64,000 bases of DNA from RUG12461 sp045661345 (lineage in GTDB: Bacteria > Bacillota > Clostridia > Lachnospirales > Lachnospiraceae): assembly GCA_045661345.1 (NCBI GenBank), contig JAZRFM010000001.1, positions 1 to 64,000 of the forward strand, read 5' to 3'. The notes below the pieces were generated by a model that saw nothing but the letters and a program-made list of their open reading frames with translations, did not search any database and was not told where the DNA came from. Below are positions 17,549 through 25,939 of this stretch, piece after piece; position 1 is the first letter of the stretch, and every line of letters starts with the position of its first letter. The position numbers were made by a program, and so were the translations under genes.

Positions 17549-18817
17549 TCACAACGGCAACCGTTCCTCCATCGGACGGCTTCGCAATTCCTTCATGCTG
17601 ACCCTATGTGTGATGGGTTTCCAGACCGCAGGCGCAAATAAAGCTGCAAATGAAATTGGCAGATACGTCAGATTAAATATGGGAGTTGTGAATAAACAGA
17701 GTGCGCATTTCCTTTTGCCTGCACGGATCCGTTTCCGCTCGATAACCATAACTACGCTTGCGTAAAGGAGGGTTGTCAGATAAAATCCACCGAAAAACTT
17801 CAAAACTGCACACAGATGCAATAGCGCTATGCTCTGATCACCGAACAAACAGCAACCACCTGCCATCAGAAGATTCAGCATAATCACAGCCATCGTAACG
17901 CAGTTCACCGGCAAAAGCGTCGTAAGCATGTCATAGCAGGTAAAACTACCTCGTGTCATCTTTTGAAACAACGGACGGGCATAGATCTGAAAATTCTGTA
18001 GAAACCCCTTTGACCAACGAAGCCTCTGAATCCAGGACTGGTGAAAGGTAGTCGGCTGTTCATCAAACAACTCTGCCTCTGCACAGTATGCGATCTTTCT
18101 TCCCTTCAAAATCTGATCCATGGTAAACTCGATATCCTCTGTCATGGTTCGATAAGGCCAGCCTGAAAGTTCCTGCGCAACGGCCCTGCTGAACAGATAA
18201 CCGGTACCTGAACTCAAACAGGACAATCCAAGCGTACTTCTTGCCTGATGAAGATTCCGGCATTCCCGGAAAAACCAGAGCGCACTTCCGGCACTGATCC
18301 AACTGTCCCCGAAATTCTTGCTGTTTCGATAGCTTGTAATAATCTCGTTGCCTGCAGAAAGCGCATCGCTCATTTTTTCCACATAATCCGGCTTCAGAAG
18401 ATTATCTGCATCAAGGATGATATATCCGTCAAATCCTCCCGGATAGTCTCTCCGAATGCTCCGCATCAAATAGTCAAGCACATATGCTTTGCTGCGGCCT
18501 TCCCCCTCGTCCCGAACGTAGACCTCTGCCCCCTGCTCTTTTGCCTGTCGTGCTGTCCGGTCCGTGCAATGATCCGCACAGACAAAAACATGGAGTTTTT
18601 CTTTCGGATGTGTCTGACATTCCAAACTCCAGAGAAGATCCCCGATGACAGCTTCTTCATTGCGGGCACAGATAAGTATCGCGATATCTTTCGCCTCTGC
18701 CTTTTGATAGATCATGGGCTTTTTCAGAAGACTGACTGCCAGATAGACAAATTGATGCAGATACAGTAATAAACAGATCAATCCAAATAGATCATTCAGC
18801 AGCAAAACCAGCGTCAT
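17549..18817 (-). CDS. Membrane glycosyltransferase, family 2 (copy 2)
   Basis: The start at 18817 (MTLVLLLND) has AGGAG 7 nt upstream and overlaps the stop of the permease gene by 4 bases (ATGA). The product has 422 residues with the same plan as its neighbour: N-terminal helix, ADHCTDRT, DADNLL, TEDIEFT and QRLRW, then C-terminal helices. Both copies also share RNSKN..SW.SAG..LWF..  and EQ(P/S) loops. They may act in series on one polysaccharide or on two acceptors. Translational coupling to the ABC permease suggests that the sugar product and the exporter work together, which is inference. Confidence 0.9.
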   Translation of the reverse strand: MTLVLLLNDLFGLICLLLYLHQFVYLAVSLLKKPMIYQKAEAKDIAILICARNEEAVIGDLLWSLECQTHPKEKLHVFVCADHCTDRTARQAKEQGAEVYVRDEGEGRSKAYVLDYLMRSIRRDYPGGFDGYIILDADNLLKPDYVEKMSDALSAGNEIITSYRNSKNFGDSWISAGSALWFFRECRNLHQARSTLGLSCLSSGTGYLFSRAVAQELSGWPYRTMTEDIEFTMDQILKGRKIAYCAEAELFDEQPTTFHQSWIQRLRWSKGFLQNFQIYARPLFQKMTRGSFTCYDMLTTLLPVNCVTMAVIMLNLLMAGGCCLFGDQSIALLHLCAVLKFFGGFYLTTLLYASVVMVIERKRIRAGKRKCALCLFTTPIFNLTYLPISFAALFAPAVWKPITHRVSMKELRSRPMEERLPL

Positions 18818-19944
18818 TTGCTTCTCCTTTTCCCCATTCCAGATAGGAACATGGTAAGAATCCCCGCACACATCCAAAGCATTGCACAGAGCAATCCGCC
18901 GAAAAAGAACGGCTCGCCGGAAAGTCCCCGCAGAAGCCAGGTTCCCGGAAAAAACAGACGGATCACATCCCATGCCCCCGTCCATGCCGGAAGAGACACC
19001 ATTAACCCCGAGATCACGGCATTTCCTCCCGCCACAACAAGCGAAAGAAATACCAGCGAGAGGAGATTCCCGCAGACGGATCCAAGCAACAGCAATCCGC
19101 CGAGACCTGCGATCAGATAGAGTGCGAAGGAAAGCAACAGCGCCGCGTTTTCGCCGGATAAAACAACGACGGGCACCGCTCCGGCAAACGCGATCAGAAC
19201 CAAAGGCAGTCCCTGCAGCAGCACCAATGGTACTGCAGAAGCTCCTTTTTGCTCTATGCGTTGATAAATGCCGGATTTCCGATTCCGGATCATATAGGTC
19301 GCACCGACAAATACATAAAAGAAAGCCAGAATCCCATACCAGGCGGCAGCGGACCCGCTTTTGCCTTCCCCCTCCTGCTCATCAGCAGTGCTTCCGAGAA
19401 GTTTCGGCTCCACACGAACGGAAACCTCTACCCCAAAGATCCGCTCTGCCTCTTTGTGAAATTCCTGTTTTTCCTCTTCTGAAAGCGACACCATCGTCTC
19501 CAGATCAGACGCGATATATTCCTCCGCCCAGATGCGAAGGCATTCGTTAATGATTGCCTCTGCAGCCACCGTATCTCCAAGGGAATCCTGAGAATTCCGG
19601 AAGCCCACCAGATCTTCATAAGAGCCGTTCTCCAGCTTTTCGGTAAAATCCGACCGGATAAAAAACACACAGGGCGTCCGCCCCTGGCGAAACAGGTCAA
19701 TGGCTTCCCCTGCATCCTTTCTCTCGATCCGCAGGGACGGCTCCTCTTCAAGCAGCTTCAGAAACTCCTCCGACAACACTCCTTCATCCTCATTCACTGC
19801 CACCGCAAGATATCTCGTGTCCAGATCTTTTCCACGGATTGCCAAAGCAATGGAACACACGATTGCCAAAAAGATCACAAGGAGAGATGATACCTCACAC
19901 AGTACTGCTCGAAAACGGGAAAGGAAAATACTTCGTCCCCTCAT
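18814..19944 (-). CDS. ABC-2 type permease (subunit 2)
   Basis: I start at 19944 (MRGRSIFLS), giving 376 residues. An N-terminal helix (about 18-39) is followed by an outer domain of about 150 residues, then six membrane helices, the usual ABC-2 layout. It overlaps the first permease gene by 4 bases (ATGA) and the glycosyltransferase gene by 4 bases. The first permease and the ATPase gene at 21146 supply the rest of the complex. The outer domain is acidic (for example VNEDEGVLSEEF). The substrate cannot be read from the sequence; a surface polymer or peptide is likely. Confidence 0.82.
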   Translation of the reverse strand: MRGRSIFLSRFRAVLCEVSSLLVIFLAIVCSIALAIRGKDLDTRYLAVAVNEDEGVLSEEFLKLLEEEPSLRIERKDAGEAIDLFRQGRTPCVFFIRSDFTEKLENGSYEDLVGFRNSQDSLGDTVAAEAIINECLRIWAEEYIASDLETMVSLSEEEKQEFHKEAERIFGVEVSVRVEPKLLGSTADEQEGEGKSGSAAAWYGILAFFYVFVGATYMIRNRKSGIYQRIEQKGASAVPLVLLQGLPLVLIAFAGAVPVVVLSGENAALLLSFALYLIAGLGGLLLLGSVCGNLLSLVFLSLVVAGGNAVISGLMVSLPAWTGAWDVIRLFFPGTWLLRGLSGEPFFFGGLLCAMLWMCAGILTMFLSGMGKRRSK

Positions 19945-21149
19945 ACGCCTTCCCCCTTTCTCCGGTACAGCAGAGCACCAAGCGCTGTAAGGATGCCTGT
20001 ATCCACGGATAACCGGAGAAAATCCTGTCCGATCCGGATGTCTTCCGATGAATAGATCGTATTCGTCAGAAGACTGATCACCGGTCTTATGGGAATCCAC
20101 CGCAAGATCTCATCTACCCCGGACGGCATCGCGGAATCAGGGATCAGGATGCCAAATACCATGCATCCGAGCGTCACGTAAAACGCGATCCACAGAGCGT
20201 GATCCGGCTCTTTCGCAAGGAGCGAAAGAAAGATGAGGAGCGAGGAAAAGCAAAGAGCGGTGAGCAACACAGCAGGCAGAAAGGCAGGAGAAAACTGATT
20301 CTTAATACAGCCCGCACCGACTGCGATGGGAAGCATGACCGCAAAGCTACAAAGCACCAGGAGACTTCCCGAAAGCAGTCTCGCAAAATAGAAAGAGATC
20401 GCCTGCCGGGAGCAGAGTCTTCGCATCCGAAACCGTTCCCTCATATCAGCCGATGTCAAATAGAGCACGGGAAATGCGGCAAACAGCGAAAAAAACGAAA
20501 AAACCACCCCAAGGTAATACTCATACTTCACAAAACCGGCAGGCGATAAAACCGTATCCCATCCAAGCACCTTCCCGCGGCCAACTTGTGCATAGAAAAG
20601 ATCCCAATACTCCTCGGACATCTTTTCCAGGCGTGTTTCCTCCGGGATCCCCTTCTGCTTCATGAGATCCCCTGCATAAGCCACCAGTACTTCACTCTGT
20701 CCGTAGATCGAAAAACAGCTTTGCAGGGATTTCACGATAATGTCCGTTTCCATAGCATGTTTCTTTGGATAATAGACCTCGATCGTGACCGGTCGCTGCT
20801 CCATCAGCGCACCGTAAAAGTTCTCCGGAATATGGATCAGGAGATCTAAGTCCCCATCATCGATGGCCTCGATCCCTGTCTCCAGATCAGAAACGGGATA
20901 AGCCTCACCATACTGCGAAATGGCCTCACTGTTGGAAAAAAGGTTCACCATCTGATGAACCAAATCGTGCTCCTCTTCATTGACGATCCCGTATGCGATG
21001 GAGATCCCATCCTTTGCGGAAAAAGCCGGCAGCAATATGGAAACAAAGAGAAGTACCGCCACAAGCGGGACAAGAAGCGCAAGAAGCACAATTCTTCCGT
21101 TTCCGATGAGTCGTTTGATGTCAAACCGGAGAAGGGAAAGGAATCTCAT
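19941..21149 (-). CDS. ABC-2 type permease (subunit 1)
   Basis: The protein has 402 residues: one helix at about 17-42, a large outer domain (about 45-215), then five or six helices. It shares its topology with the permease encoded next, and the two probably form a heterodimer. The ATG at 21149 is preceded by GGAGGG and overlaps the ATPase gene by 4 bases. The outer domain contains a pattern typical of ABC-2 exporters of the YhgE/Pip-like kind (about 100 residues predicted to bind substrate), though I saw no diagnostic motif. Confidence 0.85.
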   Translation of the reverse strand: MRFLSLLRFDIKRLIGNGRIVLLALLVPLVAVLLFVSILLPAFSAKDGISIAYGIVNEEEHDLVHQMVNLFSNSEAISQYGEAYPVSDLETGIEAIDDGDLDLLIHIPENFYGALMEQRPVTIEVYYPKKHAMETDIIVKSLQSCFSIYGQSEVLVAYAGDLMKQKGIPEETRLEKMSEEYWDLFYAQVGRGKVLGWDTVLSPAGFVKYEYYLGVVFSFFSLFAAFPVLYLTSADMRERFRMRRLCSRQAISFYFARLLSGSLLVLCSFAVMLPIAVGAGCIKNQFSPAFLPAVLLTALCFSSLLIFLSLLAKEPDHALWIAFYVTLGCMVFGILIPDSAMPSGVDEILRWIPIRPVISLLTNTIYSSEDIRIGQDFLRLSVDTGILTALGALLYRRKGEGV

Positions 21150-21802
21150 ACACCCTCCATGGCAAAGAACTGCTCCGCGCTTCCTGAGAAAGCCTGCTTT
21201 CCATCCGAAAGGAGCAGTACCCGGTCAGCCAGCAAGTGAACCGTTTCCCTTTCGTGCGCCGAGATCACGATGCCTTTTCCGGCAGCTTTTTCCTGCGCCA
21301 AATACCGGAGAAGATCCTCCGTCGTCTCCCTGTCCACGCCTGCAAAGGGTTCATCCAGAAGAATATAGTTTGGCTCACTCATCATGGAAACCGCGATATT
21401 CACACGTCTTCTCTGTCCTCCAGACAATCTGTCCACCCGTTTTTTACGGAACTGCTGCATGGAAAGGATCGTGATCAATTCCTCCAGCTTCTTTTTTGTT
21501 TCCGATCCGTTCAACGAAGACCAGCATTTCAAGTTTTCTTCTACCGTCAGTTCTTCAAAGAGTACGATCTCCTGCGGAACGTAGGCGATCTGTTTTTTTG
21601 CTTCCTTCCCCTCTTTTCCGTCCACAATGACCATTCCTTTATCCGGATGCATCGCCAGAGAAAGCATAGAAAGAAATGTGCTTTTTCCACTGCCGTTTGG
21701 ACCGAGCAGAGCGATTGCTTCGCCGGAATTGACAGAAAGTGTCACATCAGAGAGCACTTCTTTTCCGTTATAGGATTTTGTCAGATTTTTCCCCTGCAGC
21801 AT
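21146..21802 (-). CDS. ABC transporter ATP-binding protein
   Basis: The protein has 218 residues. Walker A is GPNGSGKST (34-42), the Q-loop is in YVPQE, the signature is RLSGGQ (about 124), and Walker B with its glutamate is YILLDEP. It is a compact ABC-2 type ATPase that energises the two permeases encoded immediately downstream. All three genes overlap by 4 bases. The start at 21802 follows GAGGTGG and the gene lies 9 bp after the zinc-ribbon gene at 21812, so the transporter is co-transcribed with it. Confidence 0.95.
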   Translation of the reverse strand: MLQGKNLTKSYNGKEVLSDVTLSVNSGEAIALLGPNGSGKSTFLSMLSLAMHPDKGMVIVDGKEGKEAKKQIAYVPQEIVLFEELTVEENLKCWSSLNGSETKKKLEELITILSMQQFRKKRVDRLSGGQRRRVNIAVSMMSEPNYILLDEPFAGVDRETTEDLLRYLAQEKAAGKGIVISAHERETVHLLADRVLLLSDGKQAFSGSAEQFFAMEGV

Positions 21803-21811
21803 AAATCCACC

Positions 21812-23446
21812 TCAGAGCATGCCGCCGAGCAGGGAACCGGCCGAGGAAGCACCCTTTCCGGATAGGAGCGAGATGACCGCCAAAGTATGAAGGGATTCGT
21901 TATTCGTCTCATAAAGAACCTCCGGAATATCGCCGCCCAAAGCTTCCTTCAGCTTTTTGAGTTTCCCGTCGGTATCCACACCGGATTTCTTTACGAACTT
22001 CGGCGCATCGATCCCTGACTCTCCGATGACCTCATCGATATCCGTATTGAAAGCACCGTCAAGCCCAAGAAATGTAAAGGAGTTGCTGCGCTCCGTCACG
22101 CGCTCCGCTTTGGAATATTCTCCGGTGGTTTTGGATTTCCCTTCGATCGATGCATTTCCGCCGATCGTATACTTTCCGGAAAGATCCACCGCGTCACTGT
22201 AGAGTTCTCCGGTCTTCTTTACGCCAAGAGAATTGTCACCGAATCCCAACTTCGATTCATAGGTATATTCATCTCCATCCGCAAGGATGGTGTCGAGGAG
22301 GGAAAGAACCTCCGCGCCACTCATGGATGCATTGACCGAAACCTCCTTCTCCTCTCCTTCGTGATAACAGATCAGTTCCATCTCAAGTTCTTTTCCTTCA
22401 CCCAGAGACGCCGCCATCCAGATTGCAGCGGGTTGGTTCTGATATGCACAGATCGAGACCTCGATCTCTGCCTTCTTTTTCTCCTTCTTGGAAAGCCCTT
22501 CTGTCAGATTCGGGATGTTGTCTCTGCCGACTCCGATCAGGGGACCGTAATACTCAAGGAATCCGTCCAGAAGCTCTACGGCATCGCTCCCTGTAGAGGT
22601 GATGGTCAGTGCTTCCCAGTCCACAAAATCCCCGAGAAGCTCCCCCTTGTCGTTATCCACAAAAACGTCATCATCCGTAAGATCCGGCAGATATTCATAC
22701 ACAAAATCCTCTGCTGCCAGCTTCCAGTCTTCTCCGGCAGAACTCTCTCTTCCCTGCAGAACCAAAGCAAACCGCTCCGTGGCGGATGTGTCCTTGAGTC
22801 CCTTTGCCTGTTTCTCGTCCATTTCATACCGGATCATGGGGCGTTCGCTGTCCATCGGCTTGATCAACATTTCATTCCCCACAAAGTAGATGCCTCCCGT
22901 ACCAAGAGAATCTCCACCATTGCTGTAGGAAAACTCATAGGAGGTATCTCCCGTTTTCTTATCATATGCGGATTCCTGCGTAATCGTAATGTCCTGATCG
23001 GTCAGATCGCCAAGATCCAGCTTCGTTTCGGCAACCGTGGTATTGGTGTTCGATGCATCCGCGGTATTCAGCGGGAACAGGATCGACGCAATTACCTCGC
23101 CACCCAGTTCCTTTGTTTCGTCGAAAAGAGTTTCCGAAAATTCGCCCATATAGTAGATAAACCGGTCTCTCGGTGACTTCGGGACACCGCCGCCCCCGAG
23201 AGCAGCACATATCACCAAAATGACTGTCACCGCAACCGCCGCGATGATCGCAACCAGAAGGATCAGTTTCTTCTCATTGCCTTTTTTTGCTGCAGGCGCG
23301 ACATAGCCGCCTTGAGAATAAACCATGTCCCGCGCATCGTACAATGACCCGGGCATGGGGCTCTCAGCCATCTGGTCAGCGCCGCAATTACCGCAAAACC
23401 GTTCTCCGTCCTCCAGAAACGCTCCACAGTTTCCGCAATAGCTCAT
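21812..23446 (-). CDS. Zinc-ribbon single-pass membrane protein (544 residues)
   Basis: A zinc ribbon (Cys4, 7, 18, 21) is followed by a short linker, one membrane helix (about 61-83) and an outer region of about 460 residues that is rich in Asp, Glu, Lys and Ser. That region is probably beta-rich and shows no recognised motif. GGAGG lies directly before the ATG. The membrane topology (ribbon inside, C-terminal domain outside) follows from the basic segment KKGNEKK on the N-terminal side. It is 13 bp after its zinc-ribbon neighbour and 9 bp before the ABC ATPase, so it may be the first component of the exporter module. Confidence 0.8.
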   Translation of the reverse strand: MSYCGNCGAFLEDGERFCGNCGADQMAESPMPGSLYDARDMVYSQGGYVAPAAKKGNEKKLILLVAIIAAVAVTVILVICAALGGGGVPKSPRDRFIYYMGEFSETLFDETKELGGEVIASILFPLNTADASNTNTTVAETKLDLGDLTDQDITITQESAYDKKTGDTSYEFSYSNGGDSLGTGGIYFVGNEMLIKPMDSERPMIRYEMDEKQAKGLKDTSATERFALVLQGRESSAGEDWKLAAEDFVYEYLPDLTDDDVFVDNDKGELLGDFVDWEALTITSTGSDAVELLDGFLEYYGPLIGVGRDNIPNLTEGLSKKEKKKAEIEVSICAYQNQPAAIWMAASLGEGKELEMELICYHEGEEKEVSVNASMSGAEVLSLLDTILADGDEYTYESKLGFGDNSLGVKKTGELYSDAVDLSGKYTIGGNASIEGKSKTTGEYSKAERVTERSNSFTFLGLDGAFNTDIDEVIGESGIDAPKFVKKSGVDTDGKLKKLKEALGGDIPEVLYETNNESLHTLAVISLLSGKGASSAGSLLGGML

Positions 23447-23459
23447 TTTCTACCTCCGC

Positions 23460-24485
23460 TTAAGGTCTTGAAAGGAAGATTGCACTGGTATCTCCGTCCG
23501 GCCAGTTAAATGTTCCGACACCGCCCTGACGATCAGCCTCTCCAAAGAACGCCACATCGAGCGAATAACCGTCGCCGTTTGCCCGGAACGATCCATCCTC
23601 AAATACACATTTGAACTCCGAAGTGAAACCGCTGTCATCGGAAAGCGATCCATCGTCATCCAGGAACTGATACCACTCGATCGTACCCGTAAGTTCCGAA
23701 CCGGAATCATCAATGTAGAAATTGCAAATCCGACCGCCGGAATACTCCGGATCCATCTTGCTTCCAACGATTTCGGCCTTCCAGCCTCCTGCGATCTGGT
23801 CGGTATCAAAAATATAATTAATATACTGATACAGCTCCTCCTCGGGGACACCATCAAGCTGCACAACAAGTTCCTCAACCCAGGTGAAATCATCCAGTGT
23901 GGGCTTTTCCGTCGTGGAATAATCCGAAGCACTCTTTTCGGCAGTATCCGTTTCCTCAACCTTCTCCGCTTCCGCTTCCGTTTCGGTCTCCGTCTCGGTT
24001 TCTGTTTTCGTTTCCTCTTCGGTCTCTTCCTCGGTTTCCTCTTCGGTTTCTTCGTCCTCCTCATCCTCTACATCCTCATCCCGGTCACGATCTCTTGAGG
24101 AAGTGCGCTGAGGCTCATGATTTACAAGAAAGCCCGGTTTTACAAACAGAAGCACCACTGCCACTATCGCTGCGGCAGCTATGATGATCACGAGGATCAG
24201 AATCTTCTTTAAATTCCCGTTACCACCAGAAGGCGGTTGTTGGTAATTGGGCTGCTGATAATTTTGCTGTTGATAATTCGGTTGCTGGTAGTTCTGCTGC
24301 TGGTAGTTCTGCTGCTGATAATTCGGCTGTTGCTGCTCTGGTTGTACCGGTTGCTGCTGTACAGGCTGCTGTTGAGCAGGTTGTTGTATAGGTGGAACGG
24401 GAGCACCTCCTGAAAGCGGTGTTCCACACTTGGTACAGAATTTTTTCCCTTCCGGCATCTGTGCACCACACTTTGGACAAACCAT
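23460..24485 (-). CDS. Zinc-ribbon, Q-rich linker membrane protein (paralogue 2)
   Basis: The product has 341 residues: ribbon (Cys3, 6, 17, 20), a linker of repeated NYQQQ/NYQQP units (about 50-84), a helix (94-116), a Thr/Glu repeat region (about 146-185) and the PTLDDFTW domain starting at 195. GGWK occurs at about 232, and the protein ends in FLSRP. It is the middle copy of three close paralogues. The linker is made of near-perfect 9- to 15-base tandem units at DNA level, so its length could vary between strains. GGAGG precedes the ATG, 12 bp after the regulator gene. Function unknown; the outer domain may bind a ligand. Confidence 0.83.
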   Translation of the reverse strand: MVCPKCGAQMPEGKKFCTKCGTPLSGGAPVPPIQQPAQQQPVQQQPVQPEQQQPNYQQQNYQQQNYQQPNYQQQNYQQPNYQQPPSGGNGNLKKILILVIIIAAAAIVAVVLLFVKPGFLVNHEPQRTSSRDRDRDEDVEDEEDEETEEETEEETEEETKTETETETETEAEAEKVEETDTAEKSASDYSTTEKPTLDDFTWVEELVVQLDGVPEEELYQYINYIFDTDQIAGGWKAEIVGSKMDPEYSGGRICNFYIDDSGSELTGTIEWYQFLDDDGSLSDDSGFTSEFKCVFEDGSFRANGDGYSLDVAFFGEADRQGGVGTFNWPDGDTSAIFLSRP

Positions 24486-24497
24486 ACTTTTTCCTCC

Positions 24498-25574
24498 TTA
24501 TTGTTCAATATACGCTCGAAACGCCCGTACCATCGCCGGATGTGTGAAGCTGAAAGAATACTTCGGCTCCTCTCCATGAGTGACCACTACCGTCTTCGGG
24601 TATACCGAAATTCTTGCCTTTTGAAATACGGGAACCTCCGGATAAGAGAATGAGATCAGCGGTCTGGCATGTTCCATCAGCTTTTCAAAGCTCTTCCTCA
24701 GACGCAAAAGCTGCGATCCCTCTGTCAGAAAATGATAGATGCCCTCACTCTCCATTCCCGCTACATGCGCTGCCTCAATCGCAAAATGATCAGGACAGAG
24801 AAACAGTGTATGGGTAAACCGGTTGTCCGGAAGTTTATTCAGGTACCACGGATCAATCATTCCGGTCAGATACAGCGGAAGCCAGCTTTGGATCGCATCG
24901 GTCATTTCCCTTATGTCCCGTTCGATATGATGAATAATATGGATCCTGACACCCGCTTTTACGCACTCGCTCATCAAAACTGCCCATTTTGTCCGGAAAG
25001 CAGCATCGCCTGTCATCCATTCCATTCCTTCTTCGGAAAAGAGCATAAGCTCTTTGGCTCCACTTTCCAACACGCCCGAAAGAAACCGGAGTACTGCATC
25101 CCGGATCCCCTGAATCCCGTAATACTCGTCTCTGCGGTCATCCGGCGGCTCTTCCCCGAGTATTGTCCTGACATCCGGCATCTGATCGAGCATTAACTGC
25201 GGCTCAACTTCAAAGCTGTTCACCAGCTTTTCTGCCGGTTGGAGTCCTTGATCCCGAAGCAGATCCTCCCGGAAAAGCCATTTATAAAACTCTTCCCAAA
25301 GAATTTCCTGTTCCGGAGCATGCATCAGCCGTGCCAGCTCTTTTTCCTTCCCGTTTCCGATTATACGCTGCCAGAGGATCATCCCCATCATCTCAGAAAT
25401 CTCTGAATTGGCACGCGGTTTTCGTTTGCCGGATCGGTACCTGCTGACGAGGGAAGCGTCCACATTGAGGAGCTGTGCCAAACGATTATTGGAAAGCTCA
25501 ACGAGCTTCATCACCCAATCGAACCGTTCACCGAACGCCTTCGTATCCTCCCTGTTTTTTTCTTTTTCCTTCAC
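24498..25574 (-). CDS. C-terminal part of a broken double-HTH regulator
   Basis: As read, a GTG start at 25574 opens 358 residues. An HTH domain of the XRE type (about 28-58: NNRLAQLLNVDASLVSRYR, then SGKRKP) is followed by about 290 residues that may form a sensor domain. The frame stays open upstream from the GTG back to the G tract and would continue the protein encoded at 25607-25921 if the tract had 15 or 12 G instead of 14. The 25 residues between the tract and the GTG (KPKSTPKELSEALL onward) look like real coding sequence. I read the two parts as one gene of about 473-474 residues, split by a length change in the tract. Confidence 0.75.
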   Translation of the reverse strand: MKEKEKNREDTKAFGERFDWVMKLVELSNNRLAQLLNVDASLVSRYRSGKRKPRANSEISEMMGMILWQRIIGNGKEKELARLMHAPEQEILWEEFYKWLFREDLLRDQGLQPAEKLVNSFEVEPQLMLDQMPDVRTILGEEPPDDRRDEYYGIQGIRDAVLRFLSGVLESGAKELMLFSEEGMEWMTGDAAFRTKWAVLMSECVKAGVRIHIIHHIERDIREMTDAIQSWLPLYLTGMIDPWYLNKLPDNRFTHTLFLCPDHFAIEAAHVAGMESEGIYHFLTEGSQLLRLRKSFEKLMEHARPLISFSYPEVPVFQKARISVYPKTVVVTHGEEPKYSFSFTHPAMVRAFRAYIEQ

Positions 25575-25606
25575 CGTACAGTCAGAATCCCCTTCAAAGA
25601 GCCAGT

Positions 25607-25921
25607 TCAGGAGAGCCTCAGAGAGCTCTTTTGGCGTGCTTTTTGGCTTACCCCCCCCCCCCCCAAAAAAATGTTCGGTTTCATACCGATAAGGGCTTTC
25701 AATTGCGGCAGTTTCCCTTCTTTTTGTGCATATTGAAGAAGTCCATTCACCAGTTTTTTTGCTGCAGTTCCATTTTTTTCCGGTATACGTTTCCCGCTCC
25801 TGAAATGACTGAGGTTGGTTCGGTCAAATCCTGCCTGAGAAGCGATCTGCGAATTGGATGCATCCAGTTCTTCCAGTATCAAATTTAGTTTTTCCTGAAA
25901 TGTCCTTGCTTCCACCGTCAT
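25607..25921 (-). CDS. N-terminal part of the broken double-HTH regulator
   Basis: The ATG at 25921 is preceded by GGGAG. The open frame has 104 residues. The first 86 contain an HTH (about 22-47: SNSQIASQAGFDRTNLSHFR, then SGKRIP), similar in design to the HTH in the second part. After Leu86 the frame enters the G tract (GGGG) and then leaves the original frame, ending after 14 more residues (VSQKARQKSS) that resemble nothing. The true protein probably continues in the -1/+1 frame into the 24498-25574 coding region. It lies 18 bp after a zinc-ribbon gene, so the regulator is inside the operon it may control. Confidence 0.75.
   Translation of the reverse strand: MTVEARTFQEKLNLILEELDASNSQIASQAGFDRTNLSHFRSGKRIPEKNGTAAKKLVNGLLQYAQKEGKLPQLKALIGMKPNIFLGGGGVSQKARQKSSLRLS
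25651..25664 (-). repeat. Run of 14 G (minus strand) inside the regulator gene
   Basis: On the plus strand this is 14 consecutive C followed by 7 A (25665-25671); on the coding strand it reads T7 then G14. It is the longest mononucleotide run I saw in the window. With 14 G the two HTH-bearing halves are out of frame; 12 or 15 G would join them. Runs of this length slip during replication, so the gene could be phase-variable. A base-calling or assembly error in the run is the main alternative. Confidence 0.8.
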
Positions 25922-25939
25922 ACGATACTCCCGTCCGAC

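Noticed and set aside
18818..18985. Longer N-terminus for glycosyltransferase copy 2
   Set aside because: It would overlap the permease gene by 170 bp; the ATG at 18817 has AGGAG and the usual 4-base coupling.
24498..25921. Simple pseudogene with a decayed regulator
   Set aside because: Both halves look fully conserved, with a long sequence still open between the tract and the GTG. Slippage in the tract explains the break better than decay, though a base-calling error remains possible.
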